Notes under the pieces: generated by a model
Told to the model about the DNA's origin: nothing
The model's input: the letters and a program-made list of their open reading frames with translations, nothing else
Databases searched by the model: none
Position numbers and translations under genes: made by a program
From: Acidobacteriota bacterium
Lineage (GTDB): Bacteria; Acidobacteriota; Vicinamibacteria; Vicinamibacterales; CAVVIG01
Assembly (NCBI GenBank): GCA_018268955.1
Contig: JAFDVO010000015.1
Location: forward strand, 62,001 to 126,000
Direction: 5' to 3'
DNA: 64,000 nt
Shown: positions 44,819 through 53,698 of the stretch, piece by piece
How positions within the stretch are numbered: the stretch's first letter is position 1
Layout: each line of letters begins with the position of its first letter

Positions 44819-45850
44819 ATGAGCTCCCCATCTTCCGTGCAGCCACCCGCCGGGATGCCGAATCCCGCGCGTCTCATGCAGCTCGCCCTGGCGTACCGCA
44901 GTTCAGCGGTGCTCTTCGCCGCGGCGGACCTCGACCTCTTCACGTCCTTGTCGCAGGGCCCGCGTTCGGTCGAATCCCTGGCGGAGTCCGCCGGACTCGC
45001 CGTCGCGCCGCTCCGGTTCCTGCTCGATGCGTGCGTTGCGGAGGGATTGCTGACCACGCAGGACGGCGCGTACGCGAACACGCCGATGACGGATGCGTTC
45101 CTCGTCCGCGGCCGCCCGGCGTTCATCGCGAGCGGGATGAAGTTCGCCGAGGATCTCTATCCAGCGTGGGGGCATCTCGCGCAGCTGGTGCGCACGGGCA
45201 AGCCGGTGGTGCCGCCGGAGTCGTTCCTCGGCGACGACACGGCCAAGACACGCGCCTTCGTCTACGCGATGCACGAGCGCGCCAAGGGGATCAGCGCGGT
45301 ACTGCCGCATGGGGCCGACTTCAGCGGCCGCACGCGCCTGCTCGATGTCGGCGGCGGCCCCGGCACCTACTCGATGTCGCTCGTCCGGCAGACGCCAGGT
45401 CTGCGCGCGACGGTGCTGGACCTGCCAGGCGTACTCGAGGTCACACGGGAGATCCTGGCGGACAACGGCTTCGCGGACCGCGTCGACGTGCGACCCACGA
45501 ACTACCTGACGGACGCGTTCGGCAGCGGCTACGATGCCGCGCTCCTCTCGGGGATGATGCACCGCGAAACGCCCGAGAACTGTCGCATGCTGCTCCGCAA
45601 GGCGTTCGACGCCCTCGAACCTGGCGGCATGGCGGTCGTCAGCGACGTGTTCTTCGACGATGACAGCAAGACGAGCCCGCCGTTCGCGACCTACTTCGCC
45701 ATCAACATGATGCTGATGAGCGACGAAGGGTCGGCTCACGCGAAGACGGAAATGGCGGCGTGGATGCGCGACATCGGGTTCGAGCGGGTGGACATCAGGC
45801 CGATGCCGCCACCGAACCCGCACACCCTGGTCGTCGGCTACAAACCCTGA
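44819..45850 (+). CDS. SAM-dependent methyltransferase, O-methyltransferase family 2
   Basis: Probable small-molecule O-methyltransferase of 343 residues. An N-terminal winged-helix dimerisation region (about 20-100) is followed by a Rossmann domain with the SAM motif RLLDVGGGPGTYSMSL, the acidic motif ATVLDLPGV, and later SGMMHRETPENCRML and LEPGGMAVVSDVFFDD. This layout matches hydroxyneurosporene/acetylserotonin-type methyltransferases. ATG 44819 is preferred to TTG 44780, which forms part of a TTGACA element. It ends 17 bp before an unknown membrane protein gene. The substrate is unknown. Confidence 0.88.
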   Translation: MSSPSSVQPPAGMPNPARLMQLALAYRSSAVLFAAADLDLFTSLSQGPRSVESLAESAGLAVAPLRFLLDACVAEGLLTTQDGAYANTPMTDAFLVRGRPAFIASGMKFAEDLYPAWGHLAQLVRTGKPVVPPESFLGDDTAKTRAFVYAMHERAKGISAVLPHGADFSGRTRLLDVGGGPGTYSMSLVRQTPGLRATVLDLPGVLEVTREILADNGFADRVDVRPTNYLTDAFGSGYDAALLSGMMHRETPENCRMLLRKAFDALEPGGMAVVSDVFFDDDSKTSPPFATYFAINMMLMSDEGSAHAKTEMAAWMRDIGFERVDIRPMPPPNPHTLVVGYKP

Positions 45851-45867
45851 ACACAGGCAGGCACGTC

Positions 45868-47238
45868 ATGAGCACCGTTGTCACCGCCGCAGACACCGCC
45901 GCCATTCCCGCCCGACCCCCGGCCTGGTTCGTGGCCGCGACCGGACTGCTGGCGCTGACGATCCTCGTGCTCGCCGTGGCCGAGACCGACCTGCGCGCGC
46001 ACTACCTGATCGACAACGGCGAGTTCCTGAGCGTCTTCGGGGTGGTGTTCGTCCTCGGGGCAGGGCTCGTGCTGTATCGGCAGCGTCGCCTCGCCGCGTC
46101 GATGCCGCTCGTGCTGCCGTGGTTGCTCTACCCGGTCATCACGCAGGGCGACCAGATCATCGACAACCTGTCGATCAACTCGATGCGCATCATCTGCCAC
46201 GTGCTGCTGGCCGCGATCTTCGGCACGCCTGTGGCCGTGATCGTGATGGCTGCGCGCGGCATGCTGGCTCCGCGGCCAGGCTCGCGTCGCACCGTCGGCG
46301 GCCTGCTCGGGTGGATCCCTGGCGTGCGCGCACTCGCCGAGGGACGTCGGCGCGAAGGCGTGACGTACCTCTCCGTCGCCTTGATGACGCTCGAGATGTG
46401 GCTGGCCGACCAGTATCTGGGCACGCTGATGATCGTCACGATGATCGTGGTGATCCTCGGTGTGCTGGCGTGGGGATCGCTGCCGGACCGGCCTCAGGAG
46501 CGCACGTTCAGGAACGAGCGCATCGCCCTGTGGGCATTGACCGCGGGCGTCGTCTTGTCGCTTGGCGTCTACCTCGGGTACAAGAACGCACCCGGGGCCT
46601 ATCAGGGGAGCCCGAGCTTCTTCATGGACCCGGCGAAGCAGAACCTGCAATATCGCCTGGACCGAGTGGCGGTGCCTCCCGGCGCCGCGAGAGCGCCGCA
46701 GGCGCCGGAGCAGGCGCGTGAGGCGCTCGTGGCCTACGGCCGCATGTTCGAGCAGCTGCTCGCGGGCTATCACATCCTCGATCGCAACTACACGTACGAC
46801 TACCACAATGAGCTGTTCATCAGGAACACGCCGCTGATCCCGAACTACCGGGCGGCGGGGCTCGCGAAGGTGGCGGAGGCCCGTGCGATGTGGATGGCCG
46901 CCGAGCCGCTCATGGCGGCGGCGCGGGCGTCAGTGCAGGACGACGATCCGCTCGCGGGGCTGCTCGATGACGTGCGCGCGTTCGGTGCGTTCTGCTTCGA
47001 CCGCGCGCCGGTGGCGGAGGAGATGACCGCCGGATTCGAGAAGACCAAGGCGGGGCTCCAGCACGCGGCACACCTCTACGAAGGCGAGAGCAAGTACCTC
47101 GGCACGGTGCTGAACGACATCATGCAGAAGCACCAGCGGGCCACCGACGCGCCGGAGCTTTCGTCGGTCACCACCGAGTTCGTGCGCATCAGCCGCGGCA
47201 TCTACGAGGCCTACGCGCACCACGTCGTCGGGTTCTGA
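45868..47238 (+). CDS. Polytopic membrane protein of unknown function
   Basis: A 456-residue protein with an N-terminal membrane part of about six helices (roughly 17-240), containing a polar patch (PVITQGDQIIDNLSINSMR) and a helix pair with EMWLADQYLG. A mostly helical soluble C-terminal half (about 250-456) follows with no recognisable domain. I do not recognise the family. ATG 45868 is chosen over in-frame codons inside the methyltransferase gene. It lies 17 bp after the methyltransferase and ends back to back with the convergent VTT gene (TGA immediately followed by TCA). Confidence 0.8.
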   Translation: MSTVVTAADTAAIPARPPAWFVAATGLLALTILVLAVAETDLRAHYLIDNGEFLSVFGVVFVLGAGLVLYRQRRLAASMPLVLPWLLYPVITQGDQIIDNLSINSMRIICHVLLAAIFGTPVAVIVMAARGMLAPRPGSRRTVGGLLGWIPGVRALAEGRRREGVTYLSVALMTLEMWLADQYLGTLMIVTMIVVILGVLAWGSLPDRPQERTFRNERIALWALTAGVVLSLGVYLGYKNAPGAYQGSPSFFMDPAKQNLQYRLDRVAVPPGAARAPQAPEQAREALVAYGRMFEQLLAGYHILDRNYTYDYHNELFIRNTPLIPNYRAAGLAKVAEARAMWMAAEPLMAAARASVQDDDPLAGLLDDVRAFGAFCFDRAPVAEEMTAGFEKTKAGLQHAAHLYEGESKYLGTVLNDIMQKHQRATDAPELSSVTTEFVRISRGIYEAYAHHVVGF

Positions 47239-47874
47239 TCACGAGCGGCGGGCAGCGCGGATGCGCCACCACACCCAGCCGCATGCGGCGACGGCGACCA
47301 GCATCACCATGGCCGGAACCATGCTGTCGGTCTGGCGCGACACCGAACCTGCCCACGCGTAGACGACCACGATCGGCAGCGTGCCGATGATCGACGCCAG
47401 CAGGAAGCGTGCGCGGCTCATGCCCGAGACGGCAGCCACCACGCTGAATGTCTCCATGGCGATGGGGAGCGCGCGCGTGGCCACGACAACTTCGAGCCCG
47501 TGTCGCGCGAACAGCGCCTCGAGCCGGGCAATCTCCTCGTCCGGCACGATCAGCCGGGAGGCTCCGCGTCCGTAGCGACGCACCAGCTCGAACCCAAGCC
47601 ATTCCCCACCGACGGATCCGACGAAGGCCAGCAGCGATCCGCCCGCCACGCCGAAGGCGGCGCCGCTCAGGATCATCACGAGGCTGGATGGAATCGGCAG
47701 GAACAGATCCGCGCCAAGCAGCGCGACGATCGCGAGGCCGCTGCCGGTGCCTGCGCGCGAGAGCCAGGCCTGCGCGGCGTCCCCGAGCGTCAGGCCGAGC
47801 GCGTTCTCGATCAGCAGCTTCGACCCGATGACCATCGCGGCCACAATCGCGATCAGCAGCAGGACGCGCTTCAT
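47239..47874 (-). CDS. VTT (DedA/SNARE-associated) family membrane protein
   Basis: Inner-membrane protein of 211 residues. The VTT-domain core has DLFLPIPSSLVMILSGAAFG, a re-entrant-loop segment, and GEWLGFELVRRYGRGASR, followed by RALPIAMETFSVVAAVSGMS. Family members are linked to lipid scrambling or flipping and envelope homeostasis. The start overlaps the stop of the MFS gene by 4 bp (ATGA). It is the last gene of the minus-strand block. Confidence 0.87.
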   Translation of the reverse strand: MKRVLLLIAIVAAMVIGSKLLIENALGLTLGDAAQAWLSRAGTGSGLAIVALLGADLFLPIPSSLVMILSGAAFGVAGGSLLAFVGSVGGEWLGFELVRRYGRGASRLIVPDEEIARLEALFARHGLEVVVATRALPIAMETFSVVAAVSGMSRARFLLASIIGTLPIVVVYAWAGSVSRQTDSMVPAMVMLVAVAACGWVWWRIRAARRS

Positions 47875-49055
47875 GCGATCGGCGCCTGCGCCTGGGTCGG
47901 CGTGACTTCCGCGGTGCGTCGTGCGCTCGAGAGCAGACCCAGTGCGCCGACCACCGCGCCGGCCCAGGCCCACGCATTCAACTGGCCCCGATCGATGAGC
48001 AGCCCTGCTATGACCGGCGCGACGATCTGCGCTGCGGACTGGAGCGACGTCATCAGGCCGATGACGAGCCCCTGCTGCTCGGCAGGGGCATGGTGCGTAA
48101 TCACGCTGGTCAGGCTCGGCCGCAGCACCGCTGTCCCGATCGCAAAGAAGGTCATCGAGACAAGCAGCAGCGGCAGGCGTCCGCCCGCCGTCAGGACCGC
48201 CAGCGAGAGCCCCGCGAAGAGAAAGCCTCCCGCAATGAGGCTGGCGTCACCGACGCGCGAGACCACCGGGCCGAGGGCACCAAGGAACACGATGCCGACG
48301 AGCCCCACGTACGCGAAGGTGTAGCCGACCTCGCGCGGGCCGAACCCGGGCAGGCGGCGCTCGGCGAACAGGGCGAAGCCGGCGAAGAACAACGCGATCA
48401 GGAACTGCGAGGCAAAGAACTGCAGGAAGCGCGAGCGCGTCACGGGGTGACCGAGCGGAGCCAGGTAGCTGCGCCACGTCGCATGCTCCTGGGCAACCGT
48501 GTCAGCCGCTGGGCGGGCTGGTGGGAGCATGAGCCACGTCGTGGCGATGCTGACCGCGGACAGTAGCGCGGCGGTGAATATCGGGTACGTCGGTCCGAAC
48601 CGGACCAGGTATCCGGAGAGTGCCGGGCCGAGCAGGAAGCTCACGCCGTAGGCGATGCCGACGATGCCGAAGGCCTTGGTCCGCTCGGCGGGGGGCGTCA
48701 CGTCGGCGATGTAGGCCTGCGCCACGGTGATGTTGCCGGCCGTGAGGCCGTCGAGGATGCGCGCCGCGAAAACGATCGGCAGGCTGTTCGCTACGCCGAG
48801 CAGGATGAACCCGGCAAGCGTCCCGAACTGGCTCACGAGCAGGACCGGCTTGCGACCGATCCGATCCGACCAGCGGCCGAGCGGCGGACCGGCCAGGAGC
48901 TGACATGTGGCGAATGTCGCGAGCAGGGCGCCAACCATCCCGGGTGAGGCCCCGAACGACTCCGCGTAGAACGGCAGCAGCGGCAGGATCACCGAGTAGG
49001 CGAGCAGGTCGACGAGGATGACCAGGAACGCCGGGACGAGCGGTCCACGAATCAT
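47871..49055 (-). CDS. MFS transporter, DHA1/TetA-like
   Basis: Twelve-helix major facilitator of 394 residues. The motif A-like loop GPPLGRWSDRIGRKPVLL is between helices 2 and 3, and motif C-like GIAYGVSFLLGPALSGYL is in helix 5, both marks of proton-antiport drug efflux. It overlaps the response-regulator gene upstream (ATGA) and the VTT gene downstream (ATGA). Its position behind a two-component system suggests that the system controls it, which is an inference. Confidence 0.92.
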   Translation of the reverse strand: MIRGPLVPAFLVILVDLLAYSVILPLLPFYAESFGASPGMVGALLATFATCQLLAGPPLGRWSDRIGRKPVLLVSQFGTLAGFILLGVANSLPIVFAARILDGLTAGNITVAQAYIADVTPPAERTKAFGIVGIAYGVSFLLGPALSGYLVRFGPTYPIFTAALLSAVSIATTWLMLPPARPAADTVAQEHATWRSYLAPLGHPVTRSRFLQFFASQFLIALFFAGFALFAERRLPGFGPREVGYTFAYVGLVGIVFLGALGPVVSRVGDASLIAGGFLFAGLSLAVLTAGGRLPLLLVSMTFFAIGTAVLRPSLTSVITHHAPAEQQGLVIGLMTSLQSAAQIVAPVIAGLLIDRGQLNAWAWAGAVVGALGLLSSARRTAEVTPTQAQAPIA

Positions 49056-50380
49056 GCGCCCGGCATCTTCTTGCGCAGCGTCGCGCGGTTGACGCCGAGG
49101 ATCAGCGCCGCCTTGACCTGGTTACCGTTGGTGACGAGCAGCGCCTCCTTCACGAGCGTTGTCTCCACCAGGTCGATGATGTCGTGGTACGCCGACGAGG
49201 GCTCGTTGGGCGATTGTGCGATGAGCCGCTCCTGCAGGGCGCGCTTGGCCGCGATGCTGAGCGACGACTCGGCTTCCTGGCGATTCGCGGCCGGTGCCTG
49301 CGTGAGGCTGCCGCCGATGTCGTCAGCGGTGATCACCTCGCTCCTCGCGAGGATGCAGCCTCGCTTCACGACCCCTTCGAGTTCCGCGACGTTCCCGGGC
49401 CATGGATGCTCCTGCAGCCTCCGCAGCAGCGCGTCATCCATGCGTGAGATGCCGCGCTCGAATTCGACGTTGAAGCGCTGGATGAAGGCACGGACGAGGA
49501 GCGGGATGTCGTCGCGACGGTTGCGCAATGGCGGCAGTGCGACCGTCACGACCGCGAGCGTCTCGACCAGCTCGCGGTTGAAGGCGCCCGATGCCGCAAG
49601 GGCGCGAAGGTCCGCTTCGGTCGCGGCGAGCAGGCGTGCGGCGCCGGCGCTTCGCCCGGAGGTGCGCCCGAGCGTCTTCACCAGGGCGGCCTGTGCAGCC
49701 GGTGCAAGCGCCTCGATGTGCTGGAGGAGCAAGGTCCCGCCGGACGCGAGCGCCATCTGCTCGTCGACGTTCAGCTCCGGTGATGCGGCGCAATCGACCA
49801 CGACGAACGGACGCGCGCGGCGCGCGCTGTTCGCATGAATCGTCGCAGCGACCAGGCGCTTGCCGGTGCCGTGCTCCCCGACCAGCAACGCGGGAACATC
49901 GAGCGCGGCGAGCCGACCAATCGTCTTGTAGACCTCGCGCATGGCCGGGGCTTCACCCACCAGGCTCGGGGCTGTCCCGGCATCCACGGCCGCCGGCGAC
50001 TCGCTGGTGTCGCGCGATTCGCGCGCGGCAAGTGCCTTGCGGATGACGCCGCGGAGTTCGTCGAGGTCCAGCGGCTTGTGCAGGAAATCGAACGCGCCGT
50101 CACGGATGGCATCGATCGAGGTCTGGCTGGTGCCGTAGCCGGTCATCATCACGACGTAGAGGTCGGGATACTTCGCGCGCATCTCCTTCAGCGCGGCCAG
50201 GCCGTCCACGCCAGGCATGCGCACGTCCATGACGACGAGAGCGGGTGGCCGCTCGGCGATCGCCTGCATCGCCTCGGGGGCGCTGCTGGCAATGCGGCAG
50301 TCGTGCCCTTCGTATCGGAGGAATGTCTTGAACGCCGACGCGACCGACTGGTCGTCGTCGACAACGAGGATTTCAGCCAT
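49052..50380 (-). CDS. NtrC-type response regulator with degenerate AAA+ domain
   Basis: Response regulator of 442 residues with three parts. The receiver domain has Asp52 in VMDVRM. The central AAA+ domain has Walker A GEHGTGKR (168-175). The C-terminal Fis-type helix-turn-helix (about 405-440) reads NGNQVKAALILGVNRATLRK. Between DCAASPEL and ASGGTLLLQ about 25 residues are missing compared with NtrC or DctD, including the ESELFGHE and GAFTGA loop that contacts sigma-54. Walker B ends in QH (220-221) instead of DE. The protein may thus bind DNA but not activate sigma-54 polymerase. It lies 16 bp after its kinase gene and overlaps the MFS gene. Confidence 0.9.
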   Translation of the reverse strand: MAEILVVDDDQSVASAFKTFLRYEGHDCRIASSAPEAMQAIAERPPALVVMDVRMPGVDGLAALKEMRAKYPDLYVVMMTGYGTSQTSIDAIRDGAFDFLHKPLDLDELRGVIRKALAARESRDTSESPAAVDAGTAPSLVGEAPAMREVYKTIGRLAALDVPALLVGEHGTGKRLVAATIHANSARRARPFVVVDCAASPELNVDEQMALASGGTLLLQHIEALAPAAQAALVKTLGRTSGRSAGAARLLAATEADLRALAASGAFNRELVETLAVVTVALPPLRNRRDDIPLLVRAFIQRFNVEFERGISRMDDALLRRLQEHPWPGNVAELEGVVKRGCILARSEVITADDIGGSLTQAPAANRQEAESSLSIAAKRALQERLIAQSPNEPSSAYHDIIDLVETTLVKEALLVTNGNQVKAALILGVNRATLRKKMPGA

Positions 50381-50396
50381 CAGGGTTGGGGCCGGG

Positions 50397-51791
50397 TCAG
50401 GTCTGCTCCGTGAGTGGACGCAGGGCCGGCAGGGAGATTCTGGCACGGGTGCCATGTGGTTGCACGGGAGCGAGTTCGATGCGCCCGCCGTGCTGCTCGA
50501 CAATCGCCTTCGCGTTGACGAGCCCGAGGCCGACGCCGTCGCGCTTGGTGGAGACGAAGGGCGAGAACAGGCGGTCGCGAATGGTCGGGTCGATGCCGGC
50601 ACCTTCATCGATGACATCGAGGGCGACGCCCTCTCCGTCACGCAAGGTACGCACCTGCAGCCGTCCGCCGGTCGTCATGGCGTCCGAGGCGTTGTTCAGG
50701 ACGTTCAGCAGCGCTCGCCTGAACCGCTCGACGTCAAGGGAGACCATGGGCACATCGGGCGCGAGGTCGAGTGTCACCTCGATGCGGCGGTGGGTGAACT
50801 GCGCGGCAAGCTGATCCAGCACGTCGCGGACGATCGTATCGAGCCGCACGTCGCTGCGGCGAACGTTGCCTGGCCTGGCCAGCTCGATGAGGTCCAGCAC
50901 GACCGTTTCGATCTGGCGGATGTCGCGAAGGATCGCTGTAAGCGCCTCGCTCTCGAGCGACTCGGCCGGCGCGTTGGCGGCCAGGACCTGGGCCTGCATC
51001 TTCATCGAGGCCAGCGGATTCCTGATGTCGTGCGCCACGCGGGCAGCCATCAATCCGGCGAGGCCGAGCTTCTCGGACTGGACCTGTGCGGCCCTGGCGT
51101 GATCCAGCCGGTCGAGCATGTCGTTGAACGCCGCGCCCAGGGTGCCGGTCTCATCGTCGCCGACCGGCGCGCGACGGCTCGTGCCCTGGGCGGAGACCTC
51201 GCGCGTGAAGGCGACGAGCGCGTCGATCGGGGCGGTGACCCGGCGCGTGACGACGTGGCTGACGAGGATCATTGCCAGCAGGCTGGCGGCAGCGGTCAGG
51301 AGGATGGTCCGCGTGAGGGCGCCGGTTGCGGCGGAGCGCTCGGAGGTCTCGGCGACGACGGCAACCCAGGCGCCAGGCCGGGTCATCATGGGCGCGTACG
51401 CCACCAGGCACGGCACGTCACACGGGACGCGTCTGACGGCGGGGCCATCCTGCCTCACGATCGCGCCTTGAGGATTGGGGCGTGCCACGGCGCGGACGAG
51501 TTCCGGCCGCGACGCGGGGTCGATCGTCGAGGCGAGCACGGTTCCGTCGTCCTGATAGGTCAGGATATCGGCGCCGGCGATTTGCCCCGCGTTGTGGAGG
51601 ATGGCCGGGTTGAGGGCAAACTCGCTCTGGCTCATGACCGTCGCGGCGTCCTGGATGCGGCTGATCACCCGCGCTTCTAGCGCGCTCGAGACGACCGCCA
51701 GTGCCACGTAGGCAGTGACCACGATCGACACGAGCGCGATCAGGACGAACGGGATGAGGATGCGCGTCTGCAGACGCCACGGGCGTGCCAT
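50397..51791 (-). CDS. Sensor histidine kinase with periplasmic CxxxC
   Basis: Membrane histidine kinase of 464 residues. It has a first helix (about 11-34), a periplasmic sensor domain (about 35-155) with Cys124 and Cys128 in VPCDVPC, a second helix (about 161-181), HAMP (about 183-235), a HisKA box with His254 in VAHDIRNPL, and an HATPase domain with NVLNNASDA and DEGAGI. It is of the NtrB-like class, fitting the regulator encoded next. The cysteine pair is a possible metal or redox sensor, which is an inference. ATG 51791 gives the membrane helix directly after a basic N-terminus. Confidence 0.92.
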   Translation of the reverse strand: MARPWRLQTRILIPFVLIALVSIVVTAYVALAVVSSALEARVISRIQDAATVMSQSEFALNPAILHNAGQIAGADILTYQDDGTVLASTIDPASRPELVRAVARPNPQGAIVRQDGPAVRRVPCDVPCLVAYAPMMTRPGAWVAVVAETSERSAATGALTRTILLTAAASLLAMILVSHVVTRRVTAPIDALVAFTREVSAQGTSRRAPVGDDETGTLGAAFNDMLDRLDHARAAQVQSEKLGLAGLMAARVAHDIRNPLASMKMQAQVLAANAPAESLESEALTAILRDIRQIETVVLDLIELARPGNVRRSDVRLDTIVRDVLDQLAAQFTHRRIEVTLDLAPDVPMVSLDVERFRRALLNVLNNASDAMTTGGRLQVRTLRDGEGVALDVIDEGAGIDPTIRDRLFSPFVSTKRDGVGLGLVNAKAIVEQHGGRIELAPVQPHGTRARISLPALRPLTEQT

Positions 51792-51843
51792 GTGCCAACC
51801 ATCGAGCGGGCGGCACCTGCGTCCCGCAAGGGCCGCAGGTGGA

Positions 51844-53667
51844 TCAGTCGTGTGACGCCGTCGATGCCGTGGCCAGCATATCGCACGCGCGCAGGAACTT
51901 GCCGTCACAGGCCTTGCGCAGGTACTCCTGGGCCCGCTTCTCGTCCGCGGGAAGGCCATCACCGTTGTGGTACATCGCAGCGGCGTTGAAGCAGGCCGAC
52001 GCATTGCCGGCCGCGCACGTCTTCTCGAGCAGTGCGATGGCCCGCTGCGCGTCGCGAGGGAGCGGCGGCGTGCCATTCTTGAACGCAAACGCGAGCGCCT
52101 CGCACCCGTCGAGCCACCCCTGATCGCAGGCGCGCTGGTAGACACCGGCGGGCGGGTCCGTGATCGCGCCCTTCCCGATGCGCAGCAGGACCCGGTAGTC
52201 GTCGACGTTCGGGGCATCGTCCCGCAGCCGCGCGATGTCACTGGTGGCCGCGGCGGCGTTCGCGCATCCCGCGCCAGAGCCGAAGCCGCAGGCCCGCGTG
52301 AACGCGGCTGCCATCACCTGCGGCGCCGGAGGCTGCTCGACGGCGACGCGCAGGCCAAACTCATTGCACGCCCACCCCGAGCCGTCCTTGCAGGCGGTGG
52401 CGACCATCACATCCAGTTGGCGGCACGCGTTCCGACGGCCGTCCGCACAGGCCTGCTGCCAGAAGGGGATGAAGTTGCCTGGATGGGCGTCCCCGACACC
52501 CTGGGTGAGCGCCATCACGATGAACACCACCACCCACGTCGACGTGTAGGCCAGCCTGCGCCGTGCCGGCTGCCAGGAGCGGCCCAGGCGGGCAGGGTCC
52601 AGCCAGGCCAAGGCGCGAGATCCCGCCGCCCGGTCGATCAGTTGAATTGAAAGATTCAGGATTGGAATCTGGAGCAGCTTGTCGTAGAACCCTGGCGCGC
52701 CGAAGGCCGTCAGCACGCCATACAGCGCCACAGTGCTGGCGCCGTAGAGCGCTCCGAAGATGACGCGCCCGAGCTCGGTTCTCGGAGAAGTTGCCGGGTC
52801 CACGAAGAGCAGCAGCATGCCAAGGAAGACCGCTACCGGGATGTAGCTGTCCACGAAGAAGTACGTGCCGGTCACGCCGAAGTAGGCGAGCCCGAACAGG
52901 TAGGTCGTCAGCACCGCCGAGAGCGACATCGTGGTGACGCCGAACTTGTACTGGCCGGGCAGTGAGATGAGGAACAGGAACAGGTAGATGTGCGGCGGTT
53001 GGAACAGTTGCCGTGCGATGTCGACACCCCACGTGATGTCGGTGGTGCCGGTGGCGAGCAGGAGGAGTGAGGCGACCGCCAGCGGGAAGGACGACGGATT
53101 GAAGATGTGGACCCGGCGGCCGTCCTTGTTCCACCGCAGGAACTCCTTGGCGAGGAACGCAACCGCCACCAGCACGAACTGCAGGGCGAAGTAGTCGTCG
53201 CGGAAGCGCAGGAACAGGTTGGTGCTGAAGATGATCGGAAACGCGCCGAAGCTGAGGATGGTGGTGTCGCGACGCGACCAGGAGAGCAGCCAGTCGAAGG
53301 CGTAGGCGAAAACGATCTGCGCCGCAATCAGGGCGGCGGCGTCGCGGATCGGATCCCAGTAGATGGCCCAGTACGTGTAGATGGCGCCCTGCGCGACCAT
53401 CTGCATGTAGTGCTCAGGGCGGAGCAGGTACTGTGTGCGCAGCGCCCGGCCGCGGCTGGACAGCGCGAGCAGTACCCACCAGGCCAGCAGCACGCCGCCG
53501 GCGCTCATAAACGACCAGAGCAGCGTCGGGTTCGCATGAATGCGAGGGAGCATCGCGAACGAGAAGATGCCTGCGATGGGCAGCAGGGGCAGCGCGATGA
53601 GCGCCGCATGGCCGTGCTCACGCGGCACTGCCGCAGCGTGGGAGGTGGCGTGGGGTCTGCGTGCCAT
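51844..53667 (-). CDS. UnbU/RnfD-like membrane protein fused to cysteine-rich Sel1 repeats
   Basis: A 607-residue protein. The first part (about 20-385) is a ten-or-so-helix membrane domain with FNPSSFPLAVASLLLLATG and LFVDPATSPRTELG, resembling RnfD/NqrB and the UnbU proteins of enediyne clusters. A further membrane helix is near residue 375. The C-terminal part (about 390-600) has Sel1-like repeats with paired cysteines (ACADGRRNAC, ACDQGWLDGC, TCAAGNASAC, ACDGKFLRAC), the pattern of Helicobacter HCP proteins, so it is probably periplasmic and disulphide-bonded. ATG 53667 is chosen. It lies 31 bp after the UnbV-type gene. Confidence 0.8.
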   Translation of the reverse strand: MARRPHATSHAAAVPREHGHAALIALPLLPIAGIFSFAMLPRIHANPTLLWSFMSAGGVLLAWWVLLALSSRGRALRTQYLLRPEHYMQMVAQGAIYTYWAIYWDPIRDAAALIAAQIVFAYAFDWLLSWSRRDTTILSFGAFPIIFSTNLFLRFRDDYFALQFVLVAVAFLAKEFLRWNKDGRRVHIFNPSSFPLAVASLLLLATGTTDITWGVDIARQLFQPPHIYLFLFLISLPGQYKFGVTTMSLSAVLTTYLFGLAYFGVTGTYFFVDSYIPVAVFLGMLLLFVDPATSPRTELGRVIFGALYGASTVALYGVLTAFGAPGFYDKLLQIPILNLSIQLIDRAAGSRALAWLDPARLGRSWQPARRRLAYTSTWVVVFIVMALTQGVGDAHPGNFIPFWQQACADGRRNACRQLDVMVATACKDGSGWACNEFGLRVAVEQPPAPQVMAAAFTRACGFGSGAGCANAAAATSDIARLRDDAPNVDDYRVLLRIGKGAITDPPAGVYQRACDQGWLDGCEALAFAFKNGTPPLPRDAQRAIALLEKTCAAGNASACFNAAAMYHNGDGLPADEKRAQEYLRKACDGKFLRACDMLATASTASHD

Positions 53668-53698
53668 GGCTGTGCTCGTCTCTCGCCGAATCGCTCCG

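Noticed and set aside
47189-47977. 262-residue minus-strand frame near the VTT gene
   Set aside because: It is out of frame with the VTT protein, Arg-rich, and has no motif.
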